21,916 nucleotides of DNA from Clostridia bacterium (GCA_024404475.1 JAKSPV010000007.1:1-21916); one strand, 5' to 3'; shown: positions 1-7,511, counted from the stretch's first letter. Notes: generated by a model not told the origin, from the sequence alone. Numbers and translations are program-made.

Positions 1-904
1 TGTAGTTCTCGGCGTTGTGGAGCCCGGGCAGAAGGAAGCCGGAGAGCGGGAGGATTTCTTCCCACGCCGATACCTCGCGCGTGGCGGTGACGATCGCGCC
101 GTCCCGGATGCAGATCGCTCTGTCGCCGGGGCGGATGCTGTCGAGCTCGATCGGCTCCCGGGAGAACCAGACGACAGGGGACGGGCACGACGCGCCCATT
201 TCGCGGGTGTAATCGTTCCCGGCGTTCAAAACGGCGGTTCCGCAGCCGCGGAGGATCTTCGCCTTGGCGGCGACGTATTCCGCCATGTCGGGGTGCCAGT
301 TGAGGTGGTTCGGGGTGACGTTGGTGACGACCGCGGCACGGACGGGCGTGTGGACGGTCATGAGCTGGAAGCTCGAGAGCTCCGCGGCGACGTAATCGTC
401 CTCGCTCATGAGCGGGGTGCGGTGGAGGAGCGGCTCGCCGATGTTGCCGCCGAGGAAGACGTTCTGCCCCCTGCCGTTTTCTTCCGCCGCGGCGCGGAGC
501 AGGAGCGACACGAGCGTGGTCGTCGTCGATTTCCCGTCGCTGCCGGTGACGGCGAAGACGGACGCGGGGCATTTTTCGAGGAACATTTCCATCTCGGAGG
601 TGAGGACGCTGCCGCCGCGGACGGCGTCCGCGAGTTCTTTCGTGTCGGGGCGGATACCGGGCGAGCGGAAGATGTAGTCGCCGGAGAGCCCGTCGAGGTA
701 CCCGTCGCCGGTGATGAGGGTGCAGCCGAGGTCGCGGAGCGTTTCGGCTCTGTCGCCGAGCCTATCTTCGGGTGTTTTATCGCGGACGGTGACTTTGGCA
801 CCGACGCGCACGAGCAGGTCAGCAAGCGGCATGTTCGAGACGCCTGCGCCGAGCAGAACGACGCTCTTCCCCGAGAGGAAACCGAAAATTTCGTTCTCTG
901 TCAT
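1..904 (-). CDS. murD: UDP-N-acetylmuramoylalanine--D-glutamate ligase MurD, C-terminus cut off by window edge
   Basis: Cytoplasmic Mur ligase that adds D-glutamate to UDP-MurNAc-L-Ala in peptidoglycan precursor synthesis. About 301 residues are present. The start is the ATG at 904-902, preceded by an AGGAG site. Visible parts: an N-terminal Rossmann-like UDP-binding domain with LLGAGVSN (about residues 17-24); the ATP-binding loop VTGSDGKSTTTT (about 119-130); the central-domain stretch AELSSFQL (about 174-181); NVTPNHLNWH (about 195-204), typical of MurD; and LHNAENY at the truncated end. The C-terminal domain of roughly 150 residues lies outside the window. The P-loop has SDGK rather than the commoner TNGK, a variant I recall from clostridial MurD proteins. 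It is the last gene visible in the run with thiI and pncB, 31 bases after pncB, so co-transcription is likely. The family call is secure; MurD over other Mur ligases rests on the overall motif pattern. Confidence 0.93.
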   Translation of the reverse strand, partial: MTENEIFGFLSGKSVVLLGAGVSNMPLADLLVRVGAKVTVRDKTPEDRLGDRAETLRDLGCTLITGDGYLDGLSGDYIFRSPGIRPDTKELADAVRGGSVLTSEMEMFLEKCPASVFAVTGSDGKSTTTTLVSLLLRAAAEENGRGQNVFLGGNIGEPLLHRTPLMSEDDYVAAELSSFQLMTVHTPVRAAVVTNVTPNHLNWHPDMAEYVAAKAKILRGCGTAVLNAGNDYTREMGASCPSPVVWFSREPIELDSIRPGDRAICIRDGAIVTATREVSAWEEILPLSGFLLPGLHNAENY

Positions 905-935
905 ATCCTCGCTCTCCTGACTTTACAAAATCGGA

Positions 936-2387
936 TCAGACCTTGGGCTGACGGGCGGCGAGGATCATCTCATTCTTGAGGTCCCAAAGCCGCTGCGTCA
1001 AGTCAACGTAGTAGTTGTGCGGGTTCTCAAAGCGGAGCACCTCGTCCCACATGGAGGCGATCTCCGACGCGCAGTAGGCACGGATCGCCGGAAGCTGCGG
1101 CAGGTCCTTGACGCGCTTGCCGCCCTCGAAGACCTTTTCCTGAAGCGGGCGGATCGTGTAATCCGTCATCGTCTTGCGCTTCCAGGTGTGGATCGGGTCG
1201 AAGAGTTCGAGCGGTTTTTCGGCGTCGATCACCTCGTCGTGGATGGCGATGAGGTCGGCCTCGGCCTTGCCCGTCTCTTTCGAGTAGATGCGGTAAAGCT
1301 TCTTGAAGTGCGGGTTCGTGATCTTTTCGGTGTTCTCGCTGATCTTGATCTTCGGCGTGATCACGCCTTTTTCCTCGCACGCGGCGAGCTTGTAGACACC
1401 GCCGAAGACCGGCTCGCTGCGCGAGGTGATGAGCCGCTCGCCGACGCCGAACGCGTCGATCGAGGCGCCCTGCCGGAGCAGTTCTTCGATCAGGTACTCG
1501 TCGAGCGAGTTGGAGATCGTGATCTTGCAGTCGGTGAGCCCCGCCTCGTCAAGCATCTGGCGCACCTTCTTCGAAAGGTACGTGATATCTCCGGAGTCGA
1601 TGCGGACGGAGCAGGCACGCTTGCCCATCGGCCAGAGCACTTCCTTGAACGCGCGGATCGCGTTCGGCAGACCGGATTGGAGGACGGAATACGTGTCGAT
1701 CAGAAGCGTCGGGTTGTCCGGATAAAGTCTGACGTACGTTTCGAACGCCTCGTATTCGGTGTCGAACATCTGCACCCACGAGTGCGCCATCGTGCCGCCC
1801 GCGGGAACGCCGTAGAGCTTGTCGCTGAGGGCGCACGCCGTGCCGGCGCAGCCGCCGATATACGCGGCTCTCGCGCCCATGACCGCCGCCTGCTCGCCGT
1901 GTGCGCGGCGGGAGCCGAATTCCGAGACCGGTCTGCCGGCGGCGGCGCGCACGATGCGGCTCGCTTTCGTCGCGATCAGCGACTGGTGGTTGATCGTCAG
2001 AAGGATGTACGTCTCGACGAGCTGCGCCTCGATGACGGGCGCACGGACGGTGATGATCGGCTCGCCCGGGAAGATGACGGTGCCCTCCGGCACCGCCCAG
2101 ATGTCGCCCGTGAAGCGGAACGTGCGGAGGTAGGCGAGGAATTCCTCGTCAAAGACGCGCTTCGAGCGCAGATAGGCGATGTCGTCCTCTGAGAAGTGCA
2201 GTCCCTCGATGTACTCAACGATCTGTTCGAGGCCCGCGGCGATGGCGTAGCCGCCGCCGTCCGGCACGCGCCGGAAAAAGACGTCGAAGTACGCGACCTT
2301 GTCGCGCATCGGCGAGTGAAAATAGCCGCGGCCCATCGTGATCTCGTAATAATCGCACAGAAGTGCGAGCGTATCGTTTTTCAGCAT
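936..2387 (-). CDS. pncB: Nicotinate phosphoribosyltransferase
   Basis: Makes nicotinate mononucleotide from nicotinate and PRPP, the entry step of the Preiss-Handler NAD salvage route, in the cytoplasm. The protein has 483 residues, normal for the longer Firmicutes type. Family marks: N-terminal LLCDYYEITMGRGYF (9-23); EFGSRRAHG (156-164), of the phosphoribosyl-binding region; GTMAHSWVQMFDTEYEAF (198-215), with the histidine (H202) expected to be the phosphorylated residue; IDTYSVLQSG (230-239); RIDSGDI (262-268); and GVGERLITS...EPVFGGVYKL (315-334). The ATG at 2387-2385 lies inside the last codons of thiI (7-base overlap), which suggests translational coupling. murD begins 31 bases downstream. 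Nothing in its own sequence looks abnormal. Confidence 0.96.
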   Translation of the reverse strand: MLKNDTLALLCDYYEITMGRGYFHSPMRDKVAYFDVFFRRVPDGGGYAIAAGLEQIVEYIEGLHFSEDDIAYLRSKRVFDEEFLAYLRTFRFTGDIWAVPEGTVIFPGEPIITVRAPVIEAQLVETYILLTINHQSLIATKASRIVRAAAGRPVSEFGSRRAHGEQAAVMGARAAYIGGCAGTACALSDKLYGVPAGGTMAHSWVQMFDTEYEAFETYVRLYPDNPTLLIDTYSVLQSGLPNAIRAFKEVLWPMGKRACSVRIDSGDITYLSKKVRQMLDEAGLTDCKITISNSLDEYLIEELLRQGASIDAFGVGERLITSRSEPVFGGVYKLAACEEKGVITPKIKISENTEKITNPHFKKLYRIYSKETGKAEADLIAIHDEVIDAEKPLELFDPIHTWKRKTMTDYTIRPLQEKVFEGGKRVKDLPQLPAIRAYCASEIASMWDEVLRFENPHNYYVDLTQRLWDLKNEMILAARQPKV

Positions 2388-3613
2388 GATCCTTTACCGT
2401 CCTTGTTTTCGTTTTCGTAAATCACGTCGCCGTACTGCCGGGCGACGACGGCGTAGCGTGTCTGCATCGCTTCTTCGAGAAGCCCGTTCCAGTCGATCTT
2501 CGCTTCCTCGGCGAGGACCTTTTCGATCTCCGGCTTCGTCTTCGGGTGCTTCGGCGTGAAGACCGTGCAGCAGTCCTCGTACGGCTCGATCGACGTGTCG
2601 AACGTGCCGATCTTCCGGGAGATCGAGATGATCTCCTCCTTGTCCATGCCGATGCACGGACGGAAGACGGGAAGCGTTGTCATCGGATCGGTCACACCGA
2701 TCGCCGCGAGCGTCTGGCTCGCGACCTGCCCGAGCGACTCGCCCGTGATGAGGCAGCCGCAGGCGTCTTCTTTCGCGATGCGGTCCGCGATCGCCATCAT
2801 GAACCGGCGGAGCAACAGCGTGAAGTAGTCCTCCGTGCAGGAGTCTCTGAGCACTTCCTGGATGTGCGTCAGCGAGACGACGTGGATGCGCATCCGGCCG
2901 GTGTACTCACAGAGCTCTTTCGCCAGGCGGAAGACTTTCTCCCGCGCGAGTTCGCTTGTGTAGGGGAAGCTCTCGAAGTGCAGCGCCTCAACGTTGAGGC
3001 CGCGCTTCGCCATCATGTACCCGGCGACGGGACTGTCGATGCCGCCCGAGAGGAGCAGAAGCCCGTTTCCGGACGAGCCGGACGGAATGCCGCCCGCGCC
3101 CTTCTCCTGCCCGGCGTGGATGAACGCCTCCGTGTCGCGAATCTCGACGCGCACGGTGATGTCGGGATCGACGAGATTGACCTTGATCCCGCGGACGTTT
3201 TCGAGCACGACGGCGCCGACTTCTCCGGCGATCTCCGGCGAGGTCAGAGGGAAACGCTTGTCCGAGCGCTTCGCCTCGGCGCGGAACGTTTTGCACCCGC
3301 GGAGCCTGTCGGGCAGGTATGCGGCGGCAGTCGCCAGAATGGCGTCCATACTCTTTTCGCACGCGGCGGCGCGCGTCACGGCCGCAAAGCCGAAAACGAG
3401 CTTCGCCTGCCGGTACATTTCGTCAACGTCGGAGACGAGCGGATCGTCGGAGAGCGGCTCGATCATGACGGTGCTCTGCCGCGTCGTGATGCGGAACTCG
3501 CCCGCGTGGCGGGCCCGGCGGCGCAGCTCCTTCTGGAGCACGGTCTCGAACGTGCCGCGGTTGGCGCCTTTCAAAATCAGCTCGCCGTATTTGCAGAGGA
3601 TGACTTCTTTCAC
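2381..3613 (-). CDS. thiI: tRNA 4-thiouridine sulfurtransferase ThiI, short form without rhodanese domain
   Basis: Adenylates and thiolates U8 of tRNA; in some bacteria it also feeds sulfur to thiamine-thiazole synthesis. Domain order: an N-terminal ferredoxin-like part beginning KYGELILKG (8-16), a THUMP region (about 60-165), then a PP-loop ATPase with LSGGIDSP (188-195), TGESLGQVASQT (290-301) and EDCCTVFTPKHP (346-357). It ends near residue 410, so the C-terminal rhodanese domain of the E. coli enzyme is absent, as in B. subtilis ThiI. I chose the GTG at 3613-3611. AAGGA lies 10 bases before it, the product then begins MKEVILCKYGEL as in homologues, and the alternative GTG at 3622 has only one base between it and AAGGA. 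Short ThiI is expected to need a dedicated cysteine desulfurase, and none is encoded in this window. Confidence 0.94.
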   Translation of the reverse strand: MKEVILCKYGELILKGANRGTFETVLQKELRRRARHAGEFRITTRQSTVMIEPLSDDPLVSDVDEMYRQAKLVFGFAAVTRAAACEKSMDAILATAAAYLPDRLRGCKTFRAEAKRSDKRFPLTSPEIAGEVGAVVLENVRGIKVNLVDPDITVRVEIRDTEAFIHAGQEKGAGGIPSGSSGNGLLLLSGGIDSPVAGYMMAKRGLNVEALHFESFPYTSELAREKVFRLAKELCEYTGRMRIHVVSLTHIQEVLRDSCTEDYFTLLLRRFMMAIADRIAKEDACGCLITGESLGQVASQTLAAIGVTDPMTTLPVFRPCIGMDKEEIISISRKIGTFDTSIEPYEDCCTVFTPKHPKTKPEIEKVLAEEAKIDWNGLLEEAMQTRYAVVARQYGDVIYENENKDGKGSC

Positions 3614-3642
3614 GTGTGTCACATCCTTATCGTAATCGTAGA

Positions 3643-4230
3643 TCAGTCGGGAATGCGGAGAATGTACCCTTTTTCGCGGACGGCGGTCAGCGTGCCCGCG
3701 CCGAACGTGCCGTCAAGTTTCCGCCGGAGCGAGGCGACGGCGACCCGGCAGGCGTTCGATTTGTCCTTTGATAATGGAAAAAGCGCTTCGACCGTCTCGC
3801 GCGGCACGGGGTCTTCCCTGCCGAGGAGGAGCCGGACGATCCCGCACTCTTTCGTGCTGAGCCGCACCGTTTTCCCGCCTGCCGTCAGCGTTCTGCGTGC
3901 CTCGTCAAAGACGGCTCCGCTGTCCGCGTCGCCGGTAACGCGCGCCGCGGCGCGCGGAAGTTCCCCGAGCGGGAACGGGATCGGCAGGTAAGCAATGCGC
4001 GGCCCGTCCGGCGGCAGCATGCCGCCGGAGAGAACGATGCGTGCGGCGCCGGGGTACAGGGCGGCCGCGTCCGCGCTTGCGCGGACGGGGTCGTCGCCGC
4101 AGGCAACGACCAGCGACGGCTTGCCGCCGCCGGCCGCCCAGCCGTAAGGCCGGAGCAGCGCTTCGATCATCGCTTTCACTTCGGCAGAAGCCCCGAGCAC
4201 GCACAGCGTACCGCCGCTCAAAGATGTCAT
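3643..4230 (-). CDS. Winged-helix (OmpR/PhoB-type) DNA-binding protein with a degenerate receiver-like N-terminus
   Basis: A 195-residue putative transcription regulator. The C-terminal half (about 105-195) reads as a Trans_reg_C winged helix: a beta-rich lead-in (VFDEARRTLTAGGKTVRLS), LSTKECGIVRLLL (124-136), a probable recognition helix around CRVAVASLRRKL (161-172) and the wing TAVREKGYIL (182-191). The N-terminal half has the strand order of a small receiver: LCVLGAS (9-15), LVVACGDD (40-47), IVLSGG (65-70) and YLPIPFPLGEL (81-91). The last matches the YLPKPF...EL signature of response regulators with the conserved Lys replaced by Ile. No convincing phosphoacceptor Asp or acidic pocket is seen, so phosphorylation control seems lost (inference). 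It sits 29 bases upstream of thiI on the same strand, and no histidine kinase gene is nearby. The ATG at 4230 has only a weak Shine-Dalgarno sequence. Targets are unknown. Confidence 0.72.
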   Translation of the reverse strand: MTSLSGGTLCVLGASAEVKAMIEALLRPYGWAAGGGKPSLVVACGDDPVRASADAAALYPGAARIVLSGGMLPPDGPRIAYLPIPFPLGELPRAAARVTGDADSGAVFDEARRTLTAGGKTVRLSTKECGIVRLLLGREDPVPRETVEALFPLSKDKSNACRVAVASLRRKLDGTFGAGTLTAVREKGYILRIPD

Positions 4231-4261
4231 CGTGCCCGCCCTGCCTTTCCGTCATTCTGTG

Positions 4262-4291
4262 CAAAAAACTCCCCCGGCAGGAGAGTTTTTG
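4262..4291 (-). terminator. Rho-independent terminator after the acyl-CoA synthetase gene
   Basis: On the minus strand, AAAAACTC (4290-4283) pairs with GAGTTTTT (4271-4264) around an 11-base loop, and the second arm provides a run of six T. It lies just past the stop codon at 4300 and before the winged-helix gene start at 4230. It therefore probably ends the acyl-CoA synthetase transcript. I see no clear promoter between it and 4230, so the winged-helix/thiI/pncB/murD run may depend partly on readthrough or on a promoter I cannot recognise. Confidence 0.65.
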
Positions 4292-4299
4292 CAGTCGCC

Positions 4300-6012
4300 T
4301 CAATCAATGGTCTTGTCGATATTGAAACGGGTGATCTTTTTCGAAGTATTTTTCGGGAACTCCGTGTGGCGGATCTTGACGAGCCCGACGTTCTTGTAGG
4401 AGACCATGCGCTGGTTGAGCTTCTTGACCTCCGCCGTGAAGTACGCCTTGTCGTCCTCGATGCCCGCGAGTTTCAGTTCCTCTTCGTCCGGATAGATCTC
4501 CGCGACGATGACTTCCTTCTTCGGGTCGGAAATGCTCTCGCCGGCGTAGACGACGCATTCCGAAACGCCGCGGATGCGGGAGATCTCCGTCTCGATCTCC
4601 TCGGGGTAGACGTTCTTGCCGTTCGAGAAGATGATCAGGTTCTTGAGCCGGCCGGTGATATAGAGCCAGCCGTCCTCGTCGAGCCGGCCGTAGTCGCCGG
4701 TCTTGAAGAAGCCATCCTCCGTGAACGCGGCGGCGGTCGCCTCCTCGTCCTCGTAGTAGCCGAGCATGACGTTCGCGCCGCGGACGGCGATCTCGCCCTC
4801 CCCGTTATCGTCGGGATCGAGGATGCGGACTTCTTCGTCGACGATCGGGATGCCGACGGAGTCCTTCTTCTGGTATTCGTTGCGGTTGCAGGAGATGAGC
4901 GGCGCGCATTCCGTAATGCCGTAGCCGTTGAGGATCGTGATGCCGATCGCGTCGAAGAAGTCGATGATGTCCTGGTTGAGCGCGGCACCGCCGCAGATGA
5001 TCATTTTGACCTCGCCGCCGAACGTGTCGAGCACGTCCTTGAAAATGGAGCGGCGGCGGTCGATGCCGACCTTGCGGAGCGACGCGGAGAGCTTGATGCC
5101 CTTGCGGAGCGTGTCCGCCTTGCCGGTCTTCTCGGCAGTCTGCCAGATGCGCTTGTAGAGCGTCTCGATGAACAGCGGCACGAGCACGAGGTGCGTCGGC
5201 TTCTGCTCTTTCAGCTCGGGCAGGAGGTATTTGAGGCCGGAGGACAGGTAGATCGTGCAGCCCTGCGCAAAGTGGCCGACGAAGATGATCGTCGAGCAGA
5301 ACGTGTGGTGCGGCGGAAGGACGCACATCGTGCGGTCCGTGATCGCGAAATGGTACATGCCGTCGGTCATATCGAGGCAGATGTTGTTCGTGGAAAGCAT
5401 GACGCCCTTGCCCTTGCCGGTCGTGCCGGAGGTAAAGACGATGGACGCGAGCGCGTCGGGGTCGATGTCGTAGGTGGCGTAGCTGTCGTCGCCCGCGGCG
5501 ATCAGCGCGTTGCCCTCGTCAACGAGGTCGGCGTAGCGGACGGAGCCGGGCGTTTCCTCGTCGCCGAGCGTGATGAAGACGCAGTCGGGGAGCGCCGCCC
5601 GGACGGCTGCCATCTTCGATTCGATGCCGGCGGAGTAGATGACCGCGCTGCAGCCCGCCTTGGCGAACGTCGCCGCCATATCTTCGGCCGCCCATTCGCG
5701 GTCGATCGGGACGGAAATGTTGCCGGAAGACATCACGGCGTAATACGACAGGATCTGGCGGTAGGCGGCTTCGCTCGTGATGCCGATTTTGGCTCTGTGG
5801 CCGAAGCGGCGGATGAGCGCGGTACCGAGCGCGTGCGTGTCACGCTGCACCTCGGCAAAGGTGACGCTCGTCGTCTCGCTGTCGCGCGGGTTCTTCTTGA
5901 AAATATAGGCGATCCCGTCGGGTTTCCGTTCGGCGATGTTGTCCACCATCACGCGGAAATCGCGGAAAACGGTCGTTTCATATCGCGGATAGTTCGGGCC
6001 GATCTTTTTCAT
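4300..6012 (-). CDS. AMP-forming acyl-CoA synthetase (long-chain fatty acid--CoA ligase-like)
   Basis: ANL-superfamily adenylating enzyme; it probably activates a fatty or other carboxylic acid to acyl-AMP and then acyl-CoA or acyl-carrier. Core motifs, numbered from an upstream in-frame ATG at 6033: FTSGTTGKGKGV (200-211, phosphate loop); NGYGITECAP (369-378, acyl-adenylate site); TGDYGRLDEDGWLYITGR (445-462); KNLIIFSNGKNVYPEEIE (464-481, hinge and C-terminal lid); and PKNTSKKI (560-567), holding the C-terminal catalytic Lys. I prefer the ATG at 6012-6010: GAGGA lies 7 bases before it and the product begins MKKIGPNYP, while the ATG at 6033 has no recognisable ribosome site. That gives 570 residues. 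No acyl carrier protein or thioesterase gene is adjacent, so substrate class cannot be read from context. It has its own strong promoter at 6090-6118. Confidence 0.9.
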   Translation of the reverse strand: MKKIGPNYPRYETTVFRDFRVMVDNIAERKPDGIAYIFKKNPRDSETTSVTFAEVQRDTHALGTALIRRFGHRAKIGITSEAAYRQILSYYAVMSSGNISVPIDREWAAEDMAATFAKAGCSAVIYSAGIESKMAAVRAALPDCVFITLGDEETPGSVRYADLVDEGNALIAAGDDSYATYDIDPDALASIVFTSGTTGKGKGVMLSTNNICLDMTDGMYHFAITDRTMCVLPPHHTFCSTIIFVGHFAQGCTIYLSSGLKYLLPELKEQKPTHLVLVPLFIETLYKRIWQTAEKTGKADTLRKGIKLSASLRKVGIDRRRSIFKDVLDTFGGEVKMIICGGAALNQDIIDFFDAIGITILNGYGITECAPLISCNRNEYQKKDSVGIPIVDEEVRILDPDDNGEGEIAVRGANVMLGYYEDEEATAAAFTEDGFFKTGDYGRLDEDGWLYITGRLKNLIIFSNGKNVYPEEIETEISRIRGVSECVVYAGESISDPKKEVIVAEIYPDEEELKLAGIEDDKAYFTAEVKKLNQRMVSYKNVGLVKIRHTEFPKNTSKKITRFNIDKTID

Positions 6013-6019
6013 GCGCGTG

Positions 6020-6024
6020 TCCTC
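6020..6024 (-). promoter_or_regulatory. Ribosome binding site that decides the acyl-CoA synthetase start
   Basis: GAGGA on the minus strand, 7 bases before the ATG at 6012. It favours this start over the upstream in-frame ATG at 6033, which is preceded by AT-rich sequence with no purine-rich site. Confidence 0.65.
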
Positions 6025-6089
6025 ATGTTTCATGCTTGGATTTGTTATACTTTATATTGTTCCCAATAGTAAATAATAACGCATTGTTG

Positions 6090-6118
6090 ATTGTAGCATA
6101 AAAAAGCCCCGTTGTCAA
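6090..6118 (-). promoter_or_regulatory. Sigma-A type promoter for the acyl-CoA synthetase gene, -35 inside the upstream terminator loop
   Basis: On the minus strand, TTGACA (6118-6113), a 17-base spacer and TACAAT (6095-6090). The -35 box falls in the loop of the terminator hairpin of the preceding gene (arms 6106-6111 and 6124-6129), and the terminator T-run lies in the spacer. The predicted transcript start is about 70 bases upstream of the ATG at 6012. Confidence 0.8.
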
Positions 6119-6130
6119 TGCAGCGGGGCC
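6100..6130 (-). terminator. Rho-independent terminator after the DUF6062-like gene
   Basis: On the minus strand, GCCCCG (6129-6124), a 12-base loop, CGGGGC (6111-6106), then six T (6105-6100). It is placed just after the stop codon at 6137. The loop contains the -35 hexamer of the next gene's promoter. Confidence 0.85.
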
Positions 6131-6136
6131 GAACTT

Positions 6137-6856
6137 TTACGCTTTCTCTTCTTCGCGGTGCAAGTCTCCGGTGAGAAACAGGATCGCGCGCTCCGGCGCG
6201 TCCTTGCAGCCGTTCCACGGCTCGTTTTCGTAGCGGTAGTCGAACTTCTTGCAGAACCAGCTCACCTCGTCGCCGAGCGTCTCGATCGTTTCGTTCTCCT
6301 TCGCCGAGATCGCCTTGTAGAACGCGGCAAAGTCGCGTCCGGAGAGCCGTTCCTTCGCGGCGCGGAGGAACGCGACGTAGTGCGGCAGGCAGTACTGCTT
6401 CTGTCCGAGGCAGAGAGAACGGAACGCCTCTTCCTTTTCCCAGAGCAGCGCCGCCGTTTCGACCATCGCGCGGAACGTCGTCCCGATCCGACCGCAGAGG
6501 TAGCACGTCTCCGTGACCTCGCCGAGTTTTCTGACGGCGTCCTTCCCTGCCGCGCCCGGCATGAGCCCCGCGTCGGGCGAGCGTTTCAGCACCTCGTCCA
6601 TGTGGCTTTCCAGCATCAGCGCCAGTGACAGCCGCTTGCCGTGGCCGAGCAGCCGCGCGAAATGGACGTCGCAGAAGCCGTACCGGTTCGTGTCGATCCG
6701 GACGTCGGGCTCCATCATCGCCGCGCCGAGGATGCGGTCGAGCTCCTGGTTTTCAAGCCGGTTGTGCAGCCGGCAGAACGGGCAGCTTGCCCCCTCGTCG
6801 CCGCGCACGCCCGCCTCAAACGCCTCGTGCACCGGGATCGTGTAGATCTGTTCCAT
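6137..6856 (-). CDS. DUF6062-like cysteine-rich protein, function unknown
   Basis: A 239-residue, apparently soluble protein. Two similar metal-ligand-like sets are seen: CPFC (25-28) followed by FCDVH (C62, H65), and CYLC (118-121) followed by YCLPH (C156, H159). The spacing suggests two zinc-ribbon-like CxxC/CxxxH-type units within a mostly helical protein. I recall this pattern, with the opening IYTIPVHEAFE, from a Firmicutes family of unknown function (DUF6062); the name is from memory and unverified. The start at 6856 is supported by an AGAGGGGAT site. The gene is monocistronic: its own promoter is at 6893-6921 and its terminator at 6100-6130. It is divergent from the SLOG-family gene at 6999. 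No enzymatic role can be assigned. Confidence 0.75.
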   Translation of the reverse strand: MEQIYTIPVHEAFEAGVRGDEGASCPFCRLHNRLENQELDRILGAAMMEPDVRIDTNRYGFCDVHFARLLGHGKRLSLALMLESHMDEVLKRSPDAGLMPGAAGKDAVRKLGEVTETCYLCGRIGTTFRAMVETAALLWEKEEAFRSLCLGQKQYCLPHYVAFLRAAKERLSGRDFAAFYKAISAKENETIETLGDEVSWFCKKFDYRYENEPWNGCKDAPERAILFLTGDLHREEEKA

Positions 6857-6892
6857 GCGTTTATCCCCTCTTTTTTTCCTGCATCTGCTCTT

Positions 6893-6921
6893 ATTTTAAC
6901 AGAAAAATGCGTCATCGTCAA
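6893..6921 (-). promoter_or_regulatory. Sigma-A type promoter for the DUF6062-like gene
   Basis: On the minus strand, TTGACG (6921-6916), a 17-base spacer and TAAAAT (6898-6893), about 37 bases before the ATG at 6856. Its -35 is only 9 bases from the -35 of the divergent promoter at 6931. Confidence 0.75.
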
Positions 6922-6930
6922 CCGCCGGAC

Positions 6931-6959
6931 TTGACACGGCCGTCTTTTCGCGCTATGAT
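6931..6959 (+). promoter_or_regulatory. Sigma-A type promoter for the SLOG-yybS-gdpP-rplI-dnaB run
   Basis: TTGACA (6931-6936), a 17-base spacer and TATGAT (6954-6959). It lies 39 bases upstream of the ATG at 6999. No other promoter or terminator is evident until 12687, so it may drive all five genes. Confidence 0.8.
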
Positions 6960-6998
6960 ATAGAGGAGGAAATAGCACCACGGAGAGGAGGCGGCGTC

Positions 6999-7511
6999 AT
7001 GGAAACGGACAGACAGTCTACCGTCTGCTTCACCGGACACCGGAGCATCCCCCCGGAGGAGCGTCCGGCGCTCATCGAGCGCACCGATCACACGCTCCGC
7101 GCGCTTGCCGCGCGCGGGTACCGCACGTTCATCTCCGGCGGCGCCATCGGTTTCGACCAGCTCGCGGCGTGCCGCGTCGTCATCCTCAGAAGTTACTATC
7201 CCGACGCGAAACTGATCCTCGCGCTTCCCTGCCGCAACCAGACCGAACGCTGGACGCGCGTCGAAGACCTCAAACTGTACAAATACCTGCTCGGCGCCGC
7301 CGATGACGTCGTCTACGTCAGCGACTGGTACGACGACGACTGTATGCGCCGGCGCAACCGGTACATGGTAGACCGTGCCTCGGTCTGCGTCGCCTACTGT
7401 ACGAAGCCCCGCGGCGGTACCGCGATGACGCTCTCGATGGCACGGGAAAGTCACCTCGGCATCGTCAACATCGCCGGGGACGAGCCCTTCGCCGATCTCT
7501 TCCGCGGCTGA
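6999..7511 (+). CDS. SLOG-superfamily protein (DUF1273/YpsA-like)
   Basis: A 170-residue Rossmann-like protein related to YpsA and the SLOG (SMF/DprA-LOG) superfamily, whose members are thought to bind nucleotides or nucleotide-derived ligands. Visible motifs: CFTGHR at the first strand (10-15); SGGAIGFDQLAA after strand two (46-57), the glycine-rich ligand loop; and PRGGTAMTLSMA (137-148), the second glycine loop before a helix. The length matches stand-alone family members. The start has a strong GGAGAGGAGG site. yybS begins 36 bases after the stop codon with no terminator between, so it probably shares a transcript with the gdpP/dnaB genes. The biochemical role is unknown; YpsA has been linked to cell division in B. 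subtilis, but that cannot be transferred from sequence alone. Confidence 0.82.
   Translation: METDRQSTVCFTGHRSIPPEERPALIERTDHTLRALAARGYRTFISGGAIGFDQLAACRVVILRSYYPDAKLILALPCRNQTERWTRVEDLKLYKYLLGAADDVVYVSDWYDDDCMRRRNRYMVDRASVCVAYCTKPRGGTAMTLSMARESHLGIVNIAGDEPFADLFRG

Noticed and set aside
1017..2192. Long open frame antisense to pncB (391 codons)
   Set aside because: It mirrors a well-supported gene and encodes an Arg/Asp/Val-rich sequence without motifs. GC-rich third positions remove stop codons from the antisense frame.
2546..3991. 481-codon open frame antisense to thiI and the winged-helix gene
   Set aside because: Spans two real opposite-strand genes and the gap between them; no motif, composition typical of an antisense shadow.
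4366..6069. 567-codon open frame antisense to the acyl-CoA synthetase gene
   Set aside because: Same codon-bias shadow; no ribosome site, no recognisable domain, low-complexity acidic/basic composition.
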